64,000 bases of DNA from Rubrivivax sp. (GTDB lineage: Bacteria; Pseudomonadota; Gammaproteobacteria; Burkholderiales; Burkholderiaceae_C): assembly GCA_022843905.1 (NCBI GenBank), contig JALHMT010000013.1, positions 1-64,000 of the forward strand, given 5' to 3'. A program made the position numbers and the translations under genes. Under the pieces are notes generated by a model that ran no database searches, was not told the origin of the DNA, and was given only the letters and a program-made list of their open reading frames with translations. Below, one piece after another: positions 16,919 to 27,010 of this stretch (position 1 is the first letter of the stretch; every line of letters begins with the position of its first letter).

Positions 16919-18928
16919 ATGGGACAACCCGGCACCACTTCTTCAGCGTCAGGCGTCGCCTCGACACGCGCGCGCCATGGCGGCTCGACCGATACCGTCA
17001 GCGACTTCTTCCGCTACCACGGCATCTGGGCGCCCGGCGTGCGTCTGTTCCGCTCGATCGGATTTCGCGCCAAGGCGCTGGTCATCACGGCCGGATTCGC
17101 GCTGCCCATCGCCGTGCTGGCGTACAGCTACTTCACCGACAAGGCTGCAGCCATCGAGTTCTCGGCCAGTGAGCGCCTGGGCGTCGAGTACCTGCGTGCG
17201 GCTGCGCCGGTGCTCCAGGCGCTGCAGCAACAGCGGCTTGCGGCCGTGCAGGCGGCGGTGTCGCCGGGCTCCTCGGCGGCGGCCGAGGAGGCAGCGGCCC
17301 GGGTGGCGACGGCCTTGACGGGCCTGGCCCGGGCCGAAGCCACCGCAGGCGTTTCGCTCAGCACCGGCAAGGCGCACGCCGACCTGCTGGGCAAGCTGAA
17401 GAACCTGCCCGCGCCCGGCGCTGCGCAGTCCGACATCGTCGCCCTGCTCGACGCGCACAACGACGCCATCGGTGCGGCCATGACCCTGGTCACGACCGCG
17501 ACCGACAACTCGAACCTCACGCTCGACCCCGACATCGACACCTACTACCTGATGGACGCGTCGACCGCGGCGCTGCCCGGCCTGGCCGAGGCGGTCTCGC
17601 GCGTCCAGGCCATGGCCGCGGCGGCGTCGGGGCGCCCCGAGATCGACGCCAAGCTGCAGCGCCCGATGAACGACCAGGCGCTGATCGCTTCCCTGATGGA
17701 CCAGCGCTGGGCGGGTGACGTCGGCAAGGTGCTGCCTTTGCACCCGGATGTGAACGAGGCCTTCCAGGTCCAGGCGGTGCGCAAGGCGCTGGCCGAACTG
17801 CTGCAGGCGGCCGGTTCGGCGTCGGACGTCGGGCGCTTGCCGGCGACCGCCGCCGAGTTCAATCCCCGCCTGTACACGGTGCTGGGCAAGACGGCCGACA
17901 AGCTCGACCAGCTGATCGCCGCGCGCGTGGCGCGGCTGGAGAGCGCCCGCAACATGACCACGCTGGTGCTGCTGCTGAGCCTTGTGGCCGTGCTGTACCT
18001 GTTCCTGTCGTTCCAGAAGGTGCTCGACGGCGGGCTGCGCGAAGTGGCCTTCCACATCGAGTCGATGCGCGACGGTGACCTCACGACCTCGCCCAGCGCC
18101 TGGGGCGCCGATGAAGCCGCCTCCCTGATGAACACGGTGGTCGCGATGCAGGTGTCGCTGCGGCGCATCGTGTCGCACGTGCGCGGCGCCTCCGACAACA
18201 TCGTCCATGCCAGCGATCAGATCGCCAGCGGATCGATGGACCTGTCGTCGCGCACCGAACATGCGGCGGCCAACCTCGAGCAGTCGGCCTCGGCGATGGA
18301 GCAGATCTCGGCCACGGTCAAGCAGACGGCCGACGCCGCACTGAAGGCGGCGGAGATCGCACGCCGGAACTCAGAGGCGGCGGCGCGCGGTGGCGAGGTC
18401 ATCGGCACCATGGTCACCACCATGGACGGCATCCATGCCTCGTCGCAGCGCATCGGCGACATCGTCGGCACCATCGACGCCATCGCCTTCCAGACCAACA
18501 TCCTGGCGCTCAATGCGGCCGTGGAAGCGGCGCGTGCAGGCGACTCGGGCCGTGGATTTGCCGTCGTCGCCAGCGAAGTGCGCGGCCTGGCCATGCGCTC
18601 AGCGGCTGCGGCCAGGGAGATCAAGCAGCTGATCCACTCCAGTGTCGCCCAGGTCACGTCGGGCACCGACGTGGCGCGGCAGGCCGGCTCGGCCATCGCC
18701 GAGATCGTCGCCCAGGCCGGTCGCGTCGACGAGCTGATGGCGGCCATCTCCACCAGCGCGCGCGAGCAGGCCTCGGGCGTGCAGCAGACCACGCTGGCGG
18801 TGCACGACATGGACAGCGCCACGCAGCAGAACGCCGCACTGGTCGAGCAGACCGCCGCCGCGGCAGCGTCGCTGCAGGAGCAGGCCGGCTCGCTGGCGGC
18901 CGAGGTGGCGCGCTTCAAGCTGGCGTGA
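16919..18928 (+). CDS. Methyl-accepting chemotaxis protein
   Basis: This 669-residue receptor has a cytoplasmic N-terminal leader of about 50 residues, TM1 ([20 protein letters not shown], about 53-72), a ~270-residue helical periplasmic domain and TM2 (about 346-365). The signalling coiled coil has the conserved tip [23 protein letters not shown] (near 525). The periplasmic segment [26 protein letters not shown] resembles nitrate/nitrite-sensing-like helical bundles, but the ligand is not assignable. It lies in tandem with another receptor but has its own 155-bp upstream region. Confidence 0.92.
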   Translation: MGQPGTTSSASGVASTRARHGGSTDTVSDFFRYHGIWAPGVRLFRSIGFRAKALVITAGFALPIAVLAYSYFTDKAAAIEFSASERLGVEYLRAAAPVLQALQQQRLAAVQAAVSPGSSAAAEEAAARVATALTGLARAEATAGVSLSTGKAHADLLGKLKNLPAPGAAQSDIVALLDAHNDAIGAAMTLVTTATDNSNLTLDPDIDTYYLMDASTAALPGLAEAVSRVQAMAAAASGRPEIDAKLQRPMNDQALIASLMDQRWAGDVGKVLPLHPDVNEAFQVQAVRKALAELLQAAGSASDVGRLPATAAEFNPRLYTVLGKTADKLDQLIAARVARLESARNMTTLVLLLSLVAVLYLFLSFQKVLDGGLREVAFHIESMRDGDLTTSPSAWGADEAASLMNTVVAMQVSLRRIVSHVRGASDNIVHASDQIASGSMDLSSRTEHAAANLEQSASAMEQISATVKQTADAALKAAEIARRNSEAAARGGEVIGTMVTTMDGIHASSQRIGDIVGTIDAIAFQTNILALNAAVEAARAGDSGRGFAVVASEVRGLAMRSAAAAREIKQLIHSSVAQVTSGTDVARQAGSAIAEIVAQAGRVDELMAAISTSAREQASGVQQTTLAVHDMDSATQQNAALVEQTAAAAASLQEQAGSLAAEVARFKLA

Positions 18929-19054
18929 GCGCGGCGCGACGCGGGGTTCGATGAGCAGGGATGCGCGGTCCGGCCGCGCCCCTGGCGGAGCAGCCCGGCG
19001 CCGGTCACACTCGGGGATCACCAGCTGACGGCCGCTGCACCGGCCGGAACCGAC

Positions 19055-19528
19055 ATGGTCATGCCCACTGTGAACCTCGGCGACGTGTCGCACGCCATCC
19101 AGCTGGCGTTGGCGCCGGTCTTCCTGCTGACCGGCATTGCCGGCATCCTCAACGTGATGGCAGGGCGCCTGGCCCGCATCATCGACCGCGGCCGGCACCT
19201 GGCCGAGCACCCCGTGGCCCCCGACGCGGTCCATGCCGCGACCGTGCGGGTCGAGCACCGGAGCCTGGAGCAGCGGCGTCACCTGGCCAGTGCGGCGATC
19301 ACGGCCTGCACCCTGTCGGCGCTGCTGGTGTGCATGGTGATCGCGGCGCTGTTCGTCGAGGTGCTGCTGCAGTTCGACCTGAAGTGGCTGGTCGGCCTGC
19401 TGTTCACCGGCTCGACGCTGGCCCTGGTGGCCGGGCTGGCCTATTTCCTGCGCGAGGTGCATCTGGCCACACGCACGGTTCGCTTCAGCCTGTCGGACGC
19501 CACCGCCGGGCACGAACGGCCGAAGTGA
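19055..19528 (+). CDS. DUF2721 family membrane protein
   Basis: The 157-residue protein has a membrane helix near 15-35 (LALAPVFLLTGIAGILNVMAGRLARIIDRGR). A charged cytoplasmic stretch with RVEHRSLEQRRHLASAAI follows, and then two closely spaced helices near 85-133. This three-helix arrangement and the RLARIIDRGR motif are typical of DUF2721, a bacterial family of unknown function. It is a single gene, convergent with the ParR-like gene, with only 21 bp between stops. Confidence 0.8.
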   Translation: MVMPTVNLGDVSHAIQLALAPVFLLTGIAGILNVMAGRLARIIDRGRHLAEHPVAPDAVHAATVRVEHRSLEQRRHLASAAITACTLSALLVCMVIAALFVEVLLQFDLKWLVGLLFTGSTLALVAGLAYFLREVHLATRTVRFSLSDATAGHERPK

Positions 19529-19549
19529 GCCGGACTCCGGGTCGAGCGT

Positions 19550-19954
19550 TCACTCGTTCCTGAACAGGCCCTTGGCCTTCATGCGCTGCAGCCGCGTGCG
19601 CTGGGGCGGGGGCCCGGGCGTGGGCGGCGGCGGTGGCGGCAATGCGGCTGGGACCGGCATCAGGTCGCCGTCCAGCACCTCGGTCAGCACCGGCAGTTCG
19701 CGCACCGCGTCGCGCAGTTCACGCAGGAAGTTTTCGTAGGCCCCGGGGTCGAGCGGGGACGCCGGGGCGGCCGTGTCGGCCTCGCCCTGGCGGGCGTGGT
19801 GGTCGATGCGCAGGCGCTCCCAGACCAGCCCGCTGGCCGCCAGCTGACGCAGCCGCTCTTCCCGCGAGGCATCGCTGCCGATGGCGCACAGCGCCGCGTG
19901 CAGCTCCGGCTGCACCTCGCTGTCGACATCAAGCTGCAGGCGGATCGCGGCCAC
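19550..19954 (-). CDS. ParR-like small protein downstream of a ParM homologue
   Basis: The frame is open far upstream but only the last 134 residues, from GTG 19954, lie outside the actin gene; no strong ribosome site supports the start. The N-terminal part (AIRLQLDVDSEVQPELHAALCAIGSDASREERLRQLAASGL) has the strand-helix-helix spacing of ribbon-helix-helix DNA-binding proteins. A Pro-rich linker follows, and the basic tail TRLQRMKAKGLFRNE could be a filament-binding peptide like that of plasmid ParR. Position directly after parM is the normal parMR order. Function is inferred from context and fold impression. Confidence 0.5.
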   Translation of the reverse strand: MAAIRLQLDVDSEVQPELHAALCAIGSDASREERLRQLAASGLVWERLRIDHHARQGEADTAAPASPLDPGAYENFLRELRDAVRELPVLTEVLDGDLMPVPAALPPPPPPTPGPPPQRTRLQRMKAKGLFRNE

Positions 19955-19992
19955 GGCGGCCAGGCGAAGCGGAGCAGGCCGTTGCGCCGGGC

Positions 19993-21141
19993 TCAGGCGC
20001 CGGCCGCGGGTTCCTCGGCCATCGCCTCGCCGATGAGCTGGAAGCCGCGCACGTTGGCCTCCATCGGGTCGGGCATGATGAACACGGGAATGGCCGGGAA
20101 GCGGCGCGCCAGCACGTCGCGGTAGCGCTCGGGATGGCCGCCCACCAGCACCATCAGGTCGATGATCTCGTGGGCGTCGCGCAGGCCGTCGACCATGCGG
20201 TTGATCGAGTCCTCGACCACCGTCATGATCACCGGCTCGAAGGGATGCAGGTCGTGCGCCACGCCCGCCAGCTTGACCGGCTGGCCGTGGCGCAGGGCGT
20301 CGTTGATGCGCGGCAGCACGGCCGGGCCCAGCGGGCGGCCCACCTCGGCCACCAGCGAGTCGAGCACCGAACGCACGACGCGGTGGCGCCCGGCGTCGGA
20401 CGCCGCGCCGCTGGCCCGCGGGTTGATGCTGCCCTGCTGGATCAGCAGCCAGTCCAGCGTGTGCTCGCCGGGGTCGACCATCAGCACCGCCAGGTCGTCC
20501 AGCGCTTCGCCCGACGGCAGCGGCTTCAGGGCGCCCGGGGTGCGGGCGATCAGTGCATTGAGCGCGTCCAGGTGCTCGTCCAGCGCTGCATAGCCGCCCA
20601 TCGGCTGCGCCTGCACCAGCACGCGTTCGACGTGCAGGTGCTTGCCGCTGCCGACGTCGATGTCGCCTTCGAAGCGCGAGCGCAGGTAGTCGCGCCGCTT
20701 GGCGTCGTTGTACTGGTTGACGGGCAGCCCCAGCACCAGCACGTCGACCCGCGGGTCGCCGGCTTCGAGCATGTAGCGCAACGCGCCCTTGGTCAGCGCC
20801 TCGTAGATGGCGCCGCGGTAGAACTCGTCGGTCACGTCGCGGCCGAAGCTGCCGCCGGCCTGTGCCAGGCCGACGTCGCGGCCGACTTCGTAGTGGGCGC
20901 CGCCCACCGGCACGTCGAAGGTGTCGCGACGGCGCGTGCCCAGCGTGCGCACCGCGCTCGCGTCGGCGGGAATGGCCATCGACGGAAAGCTGATGAACGA
21001 CACGCCGTCGCCTTCTCTCACGCTGGCCTTCACCAGGCCGAAGCCGACGTCGATGGCGCGCACCACCGGCGCGGCCGCGGATGAAGCGGTCCCCGCGGCG
21101 GAGATCACTTCGCGGAGCTTGGGCTTGGGCAGGTTGGGCAT
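19993..21141 (-). CDS. parM: ParM/StbA-like actin-family ATPase
   Basis: From ATG 21141 the protein has 382 residues. Actin-fold motifs are visible: phosphate-1 loop AIDVGFGLVKAS (about 29-40), phosphate-2 loop MVDPGEHTLDWLLIQQG and the adenosine motif LMVLVGGHPERY. ParM-type ATPases polymerise to push DNA copies apart, usually on plasmids, with a centromere site and the adaptor ParR. Here the gene sits among ordinary chromosomal genes with a small ParR-like gene downstream and repeated GTGTGCAA sequences upstream. Family assignment is good; a segregation role is inferred. Confidence 0.75.
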   Translation of the reverse strand: MPNLPKPKLREVISAAGTASSAAAPVVRAIDVGFGLVKASVREGDGVSFISFPSMAIPADASAVRTLGTRRRDTFDVPVGGAHYEVGRDVGLAQAGGSFGRDVTDEFYRGAIYEALTKGALRYMLEAGDPRVDVLVLGLPVNQYNDAKRRDYLRSRFEGDIDVGSGKHLHVERVLVQAQPMGGYAALDEHLDALNALIARTPGALKPLPSGEALDDLAVLMVDPGEHTLDWLLIQQGSINPRASGAASDAGRHRVVRSVLDSLVAEVGRPLGPAVLPRINDALRHGQPVKLAGVAHDLHPFEPVIMTVVEDSINRMVDGLRDAHEIIDLMVLVGGHPERYRDVLARRFPAIPVFIMPDPMEANVRGFQLIGEAMAEEPAAGA

Positions 21142-21242
21142 GGGGAGGGTTCCGGGGGTTGAGGAGGCAGGACACCGCGGCGCGAGCCGCTCCCGGACAT
21201 CCTGGAAGCACCGGCGCGGCGGGCGTGGGCCCGTCGCCACGC

Positions 21243-21302
21243 GCACACAAGGGTCGAGTCTGCTGGCGGCCTGCCGGCGCTCTTGTGTGCAAGGGTGTGC
21301 AA
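21243..21302 (-). repeat. GTGTGCAA repeats upstream of parM (candidate operator/centromere)
   Basis: GTGTGCAA occurs twice in direct orientation at 21285-21292 and 21295-21302, exactly 10 bp apart. Separately, GCACACAAG (21243-21251) is the perfect inverted partner of CTTGTGTGC (21282-21290). One-helical-turn spacing is what arrays of ribbon-helix-helix dimers recognise. The site is 100-160 bp upstream of parM, where plasmid parC/operator regions lie. The remainder of the 336-bp gap to panE shows nothing else clear. Confidence 0.45.
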
Positions 21303-21477
21303 CGCGGCCCAGCGGCGAGGCCCCTGGTCGAAGCATCGACAGGGATCTGCAGGGCGTGCTGCCGCGTCGGGACCGCCGTGAACGCGCCGCGGGCACGCTG
21401 CATGGCGAAACACATCGGCACCGCCCGACACCGCCGCGAACCCGGAGATGTTCGCGCGGCGGCGCCCAGATCTTCGG

Positions 21478-22425
21478 TCAGGCCCGGCGGCCGGCCTCCA
21501 CCAGCTTGACCAGCGCGTGCAGCGTCTGGTTCACCGGCGTGGCGATGCCCAGCGCCGCGCCGCGCCGGGCGACGTGGCCGTTCAGGTGGTCGATCTCGCT
21601 GGGTTTGCATCGCGCCATGTCCTGAGCGGTGGACGACAGCTGCGCCGGCATGGCCAGCGCGATGCGCTCCATGGCCAGCAGTGCGTCTTCCAGCTTCAGC
21701 GCATGGCCCTCGGCGTTGGCCACCGCGACGACCTCGCGCACGGCGGCGCGCTGCACTTCGCGGATGGCTGGCAGCGACGCCATCGTGCCGTAGGGCAGCT
21801 GCGCCAGCCCCGAGATGGCGTTGTAGGCGCAGTTCACCATCAGCTTGCTCCACAGCTCGACCATCACCTCGGGCGAGATGCGCACCGCCACCTGGGCGCC
21901 GGCGAAGAGGTCGACCACGTCCTGCAACCGGCGCTGCAGGGCGCCGTCGGCGGCCGCCGCAGCGTTCAGCGGGCCGATCACGAGGTCGCCGCGGCCATGG
22001 TGCTGCACCACGCCGGGCCCCGGCATGGCGGTGGCCACGTAGACCACGGCAGGCACCACCGCCTGCGTGAGGTGGCGGGACAGCGTCTGGGCGTTGTCCA
22101 CGCCGTTCTGCAGGCTCAGCACCAGGGCGTCGTCGTCCAGCAGCGGAGCGAGTTCCTGCCCCACCGCTTCGGTGTCGGGTGACTTCACGCAGAACAGCAC
22201 CAGATCGGCGCCTCGCACGGCGGCCAGGGCCGTGCTGGCGGCCAGCGGCAAACGGTGCGTGCTGCCGCCCATCTGCAACTGCAGGCCTTCGGCCTCGATC
22301 GCCTCGACGTGGGGCGCACGTCCGATCAGCGTCACGGCATGGCCGGCCCGCGCCAGCATGGCGCCATAGAAGCTGCCGACGGCGCCGGCGCCGACGACGG
22401 CGATGGATCGAAAGGGCTGGCTCAA
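21478..22425 (-). CDS. panE: 2-dehydropantoate 2-reductase
   Basis: The 315-residue enzyme reduces ketopantoate to pantoate with NADPH in pantothenate/CoA synthesis. The N-terminal Rossmann motif VVGAGAVGSFYGAMLARAG binds the cofactor. SKLMVNCAYNAISGL contains the catalytic Lys region, and CKPSEIDHLNGHVARRG is the conserved C-terminal substrate motif with the family Glu. Length fits the family. It has no operon partner; the metallophosphoesterase gene diverges 73 bp away. Paralogues acting on other 2-keto acids exist, so substrate is likely but not certain. Confidence 0.87.
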   Translation of the reverse strand: MSQPFRSIAVVGAGAVGSFYGAMLARAGHAVTLIGRAPHVEAIEAEGLQLQMGGSTHRLPLAASTALAAVRGADLVLFCVKSPDTEAVGQELAPLLDDDALVLSLQNGVDNAQTLSRHLTQAVVPAVVYVATAMPGPGVVQHHGRGDLVIGPLNAAAAADGALQRRLQDVVDLFAGAQVAVRISPEVMVELWSKLMVNCAYNAISGLAQLPYGTMASLPAIREVQRAAVREVVAVANAEGHALKLEDALLAMERIALAMPAQLSSTAQDMARCKPSEIDHLNGHVARRGAALGIATPVNQTLHALVKLVEAGRRA

Positions 22426-22498
22426 GGTACGGGCTCCACGGGCGGGTGACTGGGGTTCGATGCGAAGTATGCCGGCCTGCGGTGGGGTCGGCGCTTGA

Positions 22499-23689
<1,191 letters not shown>

Positions 23690-23720
23690 GTGACCGCGTC
23701 CAGCAGCTTCGAGACCGATC

Positions 23721-23734
23721 TTGACCTGAAGCAA
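23721..23734 (+). promoter_or_regulatory. Candidate FNR/ANR box upstream of the universal stress protein gene
   Basis: TTGACCTGAAGCAA matches TTGAT-N4-ATCAA at TTGA and CAA with correct spacing. It is 90 bp before the start codon. Universal stress genes in beta- and gammaproteobacteria are often activated by FNR-type regulators at low oxygen. A by-eye match with two mismatches. Confidence 0.35.
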
Positions 23735-23823
23735 GCCGACAAAGGCCCTTCAGGGGTGACCATGCATGATGCAGTCCCGCAGGGCCACGTCGGCGCAACG
23801 CGGGGCCGCCTGGAGATGCATCG

Positions 23824-24249
23824 ATGAAGAAGCTGCTGGTCCCGATCGACGGTTCGCCCTGCGCCGAGCGCGCGCTGGCGCAAGCGCTGGCCGACCTGCA
23901 GCGTGCGCCCGGCGGCACGCTGCACCTGCTGAACGTGCAGGCGCCGCTGGTGCAGCCCTGGCCGAGCCGGCTGGTGTCGCCGGAGATGATCGCCGACGAG
24001 CGCCGCGAAGAAGGTCAGAAGCTGCTGGCGCCCCTGCAGGCGCTCGCCGCCGAGGCCGGCGTGCCCTGCACGCTGCACGTGCGCATCGGCCAGCCGGCCG
24101 AGCAGATCGCCGCCTGCGTGGCCGACAGCGGCTGCGACGCCGTGGTCATGGGCACGCGCGGCATGGGCGCGGTGGCGGGCCTGATGCTGGGCTCGGTGGC
24201 CACGCGGGTCGTGCATGCGGTGCAGGTGCCGGTGACGCTGGTGAAGTGA
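23824..24249 (+). CDS. Universal stress protein (UspA family)
   Basis: The 141-residue single-domain protein starts MKKLLVPIDGSPCAERAL and ends with the ATP-binding signature MGTRGMGAVAGLMLGSVATRVVHAVQVPVTLVK (pattern G-2x-G-9x-G-S). Such cytoplasmic dimers bind ATP and are induced by stress such as oxygen limitation or growth arrest. It is monocistronic, with an FNR-like box upstream and a strong palindrome just after its stop. Convergent with the lactate permease gene. Confidence 0.9.
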   Translation: MKKLLVPIDGSPCAERALAQALADLQRAPGGTLHLLNVQAPLVQPWPSRLVSPEMIADERREEGQKLLAPLQALAAEAGVPCTLHVRIGQPAEQIAACVADSGCDAVVMGTRGMGAVAGLMLGSVATRVVHAVQVPVTLVK

Positions 24250-24252
24250 CAC

Positions 24253-24301
24253 AGGCCGCGGGCCCGCGGCCTCACATGCACAGGCCGCGGGCCTGAGGCC
24301 T
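24253..24301. terminator. Palindromic double hairpin between convergent genes
   Basis: AGGCCGCGGGCCCGCGGCCT (24253-24272) is a perfect 20-bp palindrome starting three bases after the usp stop. A second, imperfect copy AGGCCGCGGGCCTGAGGCCT (24282-24301) reaches the last base of the lactate permease gene. It plausibly serves both converging transcripts as a bidirectional terminator, though neither side has a T-run. Confidence 0.5.
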
Positions 24302-25854
24302 CACAGGCGCAGCACCAGCGCCACCAGCGCGCCGCCCAGTGCCAGGTAGAGCAGGCAGGGCCACAGCGTGCGCCGCAGGATCTGTGCCTCGCGGCCGGCC
24401 AGGCCGACCGTGGCTGCACCTGCCACGATGTTGTGCGGGCAGACGATGTTGCCGATGGCCGCACCGACACCCTGCGCTGCCAGCAGCATCGCCACCGGCA
24501 GGCCCAGGGCCTGCGCCGTCTGCGCCTGCAATGAACTGAAGAGCACGTTCGAGGCCGTGGCCGACCCGGTGACGAAACTGCCCAGCGCGCCCAGTGCCGG
24601 CGCCACCAGCGGCCAGGCCTGGCCGAGGCCGGCCACGGCGGCCTGCTCCAGCGCCGCCACCATGCCGGCATGCAGCAGCAGCCGCGACAGGCACAGCATG
24701 GCCAGCAGCGCCGCGCTCACCGGCAGCAGGCGGCGCAGCGCCTCGGCCAGCGGCGGCCCCAGATCGCGCAGCGGCACGCCCTGCAGGCGCGCGCCCAGCA
24801 GCAGCGCGGCGAAGAGCAGGGTGCCCGGGTGCAGCAGCGGCTGCAGCCGCCCGCTGTACTGTTCCCACAGCCGCCACTGCAGCACCACTTCCCCGAGCGC
24901 CGCGGACAGCGGCGGCACGGCCCGCGTGAGCAGCACCAGGCCGATCAGCACGGCATAGGGCCAGAGCGCGCGCCGCAGGTCGGCCTTTTCGCTGGCGGCG
25001 CTGGCAGCCGCGGGCGTGGCGTCGCCACGGCGGCGCCAGTGCAGCACGGCCAGCACCGCGGCAGCGCTGACCAGCGCCGCGCCCAGCGTCGCCAGTTCCG
25101 GCCCCAGCAGGGCGGCCAGGGCCAGCGCGGGCAGCAGGAAGGCCGCTGCCGCCAGCGCCGCCCAGCCCAGGCCCAGCCGGCCGATGCCGGCCGCCGAGAC
25201 GCTGCGCACGAAAAACGCCATCAGCACGCCGCCCAGCGCGGCGTGCAGGGCGGCACTGCGCCAGGCGATGGCGATGGCGTCCTCGCCGGTCAGCGCGGCC
25301 TGCACCAGCACCGGCGTGCCCAGCGCGCCGAAGCTGACGCCGGCGGCATGGCCCACCAGGGCCAGCACCACGGCCTGCAGCGGCGGCACGCCCAGGCCGA
25401 CCAGGATGGGCGCGGCCAGCGCCACCGGCGTGCCGAAGCCGGCCGCGCCTTCGAAGAACAGCGCCAGGCACCAGCCCACCAGCAGCGCCTGCAGCGGCGC
25501 CTGCCGGCTGACGCGGCCCAGCCCTGCGCGCAGCGCGTCGATGGCGCCGCAGCGCTGCTGGTGCGCGTGCAGCGCCAGTGCCGGCAGCAGGATCCACAGG
25601 ATGCCGACCGTCAGGAACAGGCCCTCGGCGGCCACGCCGACATGGCGGGCCGGCGCGCTGACGGAGGCGCCGCCGGCGGTCACGATCGGTTCGCCGAAAT
25701 CGAACAGCATCAGCGCCAGCCCCCAGGCCAGCGCCAGGCCGGCGCTGCCGGACCGCGCGGCCGACCACTGCAGGCCCAGCATCAGGCCCAGCACCCCGGC
25801 GATGGGGGCGGCCGCGGCGGCGGCCAGCAGCCAGGGCTGTGCGTCGATCGGCAT
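24301..25854 (-). CDS. lldP: L-lactate permease (LctP family)
   Basis: The 517-residue protein is almost entirely hydrophobic with about 12-14 membrane helices. It shows family segments such as FEGAAGFGTPVALAAPILVGLG, LVGHAAGVSFGALGTPVLVQ and GSFVTGSATASNVLFSSLQAQTA. LctP-family proteins take up lactate (and in some cases glycolate) with protons. It lies 45 bp downstream of the D-lactate dehydrogenase gene on the same strand, consistent with a lactate uptake or exchange unit. Family sure; exact substrate inferred. Confidence 0.88.
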   Translation of the reverse strand: MPIDAQPWLLAAAAAAPIAGVLGLMLGLQWSAARSGSAGLALAWGLALMLFDFGEPIVTAGGASVSAPARHVGVAAEGLFLTVGILWILLPALALHAHQQRCGAIDALRAGLGRVSRQAPLQALLVGWCLALFFEGAAGFGTPVALAAPILVGLGVPPLQAVVLALVGHAAGVSFGALGTPVLVQAALTGEDAIAIAWRSAALHAALGGVLMAFFVRSVSAAGIGRLGLGWAALAAAAFLLPALALAALLGPELATLGAALVSAAAVLAVLHWRRRGDATPAAASAASEKADLRRALWPYAVLIGLVLLTRAVPPLSAALGEVVLQWRLWEQYSGRLQPLLHPGTLLFAALLLGARLQGVPLRDLGPPLAEALRRLLPVSAALLAMLCLSRLLLHAGMVAALEQAAVAGLGQAWPLVAPALGALGSFVTGSATASNVLFSSLQAQTAQALGLPVAMLLAAQGVGAAIGNIVCPHNIVAGAATVGLAGREAQILRRTLWPCLLYLALGGALVALVLRL

Positions 25855-25899
25855 CGGCAGGGAAGGGATAGCTGCCGGTTCAGCGCGGCACCGGCCGCA

Positions 25900-26904
25900 T
25901 CACACCAGGCGCTCCACCGACACTGCGTGCAGCGGCCGGCCCTGGGTCTCGAAGGCGTCGATGTTGGCCAGCGTGGTCTCGGCGATGGCACGCAGCGCGT
26001 CTTCGGTGAAGAAGGCCTGGTGGCCGGTGACGATGACGTTGGGGAAGGTCAGCAGCCGCGCGAAGACGTCGTCGCGGATGGCCTGGCCCGAGAGGTCGCG
26101 GAAGAACAGGTCGGCCTCTTCCTCGTAGACGTCCAGGCCCAGGCTGCCCAGCGCGCCCGACTTCAGCGACACGATGACGGCCGGCGTGTCGACCACCGCG
26201 CCGCGGCTGGTGTTGATGAGCATGGCGCCGGGCTTCATCTGCGCCAGCGCCGCGGCGTCGATGAGATGGTGCGTCTGCGGCGTCAGCGGGCAGTGCAGGC
26301 TGACGATGTCGCTGGCGCCCAGCAGTTCGGCCAGGCCCACGTACTGCAGGCCGCCGGCCTGGGCCTCGGGCGAAGGGCGCGGGTCGTGCGCCAGCACGCG
26401 GCAGCCGAAGCCCGCCATGATGCGCCAGAAGCACATGCCGATCTTGCCGGTGCCGATGATGCCCACCGTGCGGCCGAAGAGGTCGAAGCCCAGCAGCCCT
26501 TCGAGCGCGAAGTTGCCCTCGCGCACGCGGGCATGGGCACGGTGGATCTTGCGGTTCAGCGTGAGCACCAGCGCCGCCGTGTGCTCGGCCACCGCATGCG
26601 GCGAGTACTCGGGCACGCGGCCCACCATCAGGCCGAGCTGGGCGGCGGCTTGCAGGTCGACGTGGTTGAACCCGGCGCTGCGCAGCACCACCAGCCGCAC
26701 GCCCAGGGCGTGCAGCGCCTGCAGCACGCCGGCGTCGAGCTGGTCGTTGACGAAGGCGCACACCGCCTGCGAGCCGGCGGCGGTGGCCACCGAGCTGGCG
26801 TCCAGCCGGTGCTCCAGGAACACCAGATCGTGGGGGCCGCCGGCGGCCGCCGCGCTCAGGAACTGGCGGTCGTAGGGGCGGGTGCTGTAGACGGTGACGC
26901 GCAT
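25900..26904 (-). CDS. ldhA: D-lactate dehydrogenase (LdhA type)
   Basis: ATG 26904 gives 334 residues, like E. coli LdhA (329), and the alignment by eye is close along the whole length. It reduces pyruvate to D-lactate with NADH. The NAD-binding loop GIIGTGKIG, substrate Arg in INTSRGAVVDT, Glu in LDVYEEEADLFF and catalytic His in TGHQAFFT are all present. The lactate permease gene follows after 45 bp and is probably co-transcribed. The 106-bp upstream gap shows no clear operator. Confidence 0.92.
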   Translation of the reverse strand: MRVTVYSTRPYDRQFLSAAAAGGPHDLVFLEHRLDASSVATAAGSQAVCAFVNDQLDAGVLQALHALGVRLVVLRSAGFNHVDLQAAAQLGLMVGRVPEYSPHAVAEHTAALVLTLNRKIHRAHARVREGNFALEGLLGFDLFGRTVGIIGTGKIGMCFWRIMAGFGCRVLAHDPRPSPEAQAGGLQYVGLAELLGASDIVSLHCPLTPQTHHLIDAAALAQMKPGAMLINTSRGAVVDTPAVIVSLKSGALGSLGLDVYEEEADLFFRDLSGQAIRDDVFARLLTFPNVIVTGHQAFFTEDALRAIAETTLANIDAFETQGRPLHAVSVERLV

Positions 26905-27010
26905 GAAAGGTCCGGTGGCGGGTTGCCTGCATCTTCGCCGATCCCCGCGCCGGGGCGTCGCAGGCCCTTTCGCTCTTGCGGCCTTGCAGTCCTTCAGCCG
27001 TGCAGGATCT

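Noticed and set aside
19993-21141. Interpretation of the actin-like gene as MreB or PilM
   Set aside because: No mreC/mreD or pilNOPQ genes nearby; length, loops and the small downstream gene fit the ParM/StbA group better.
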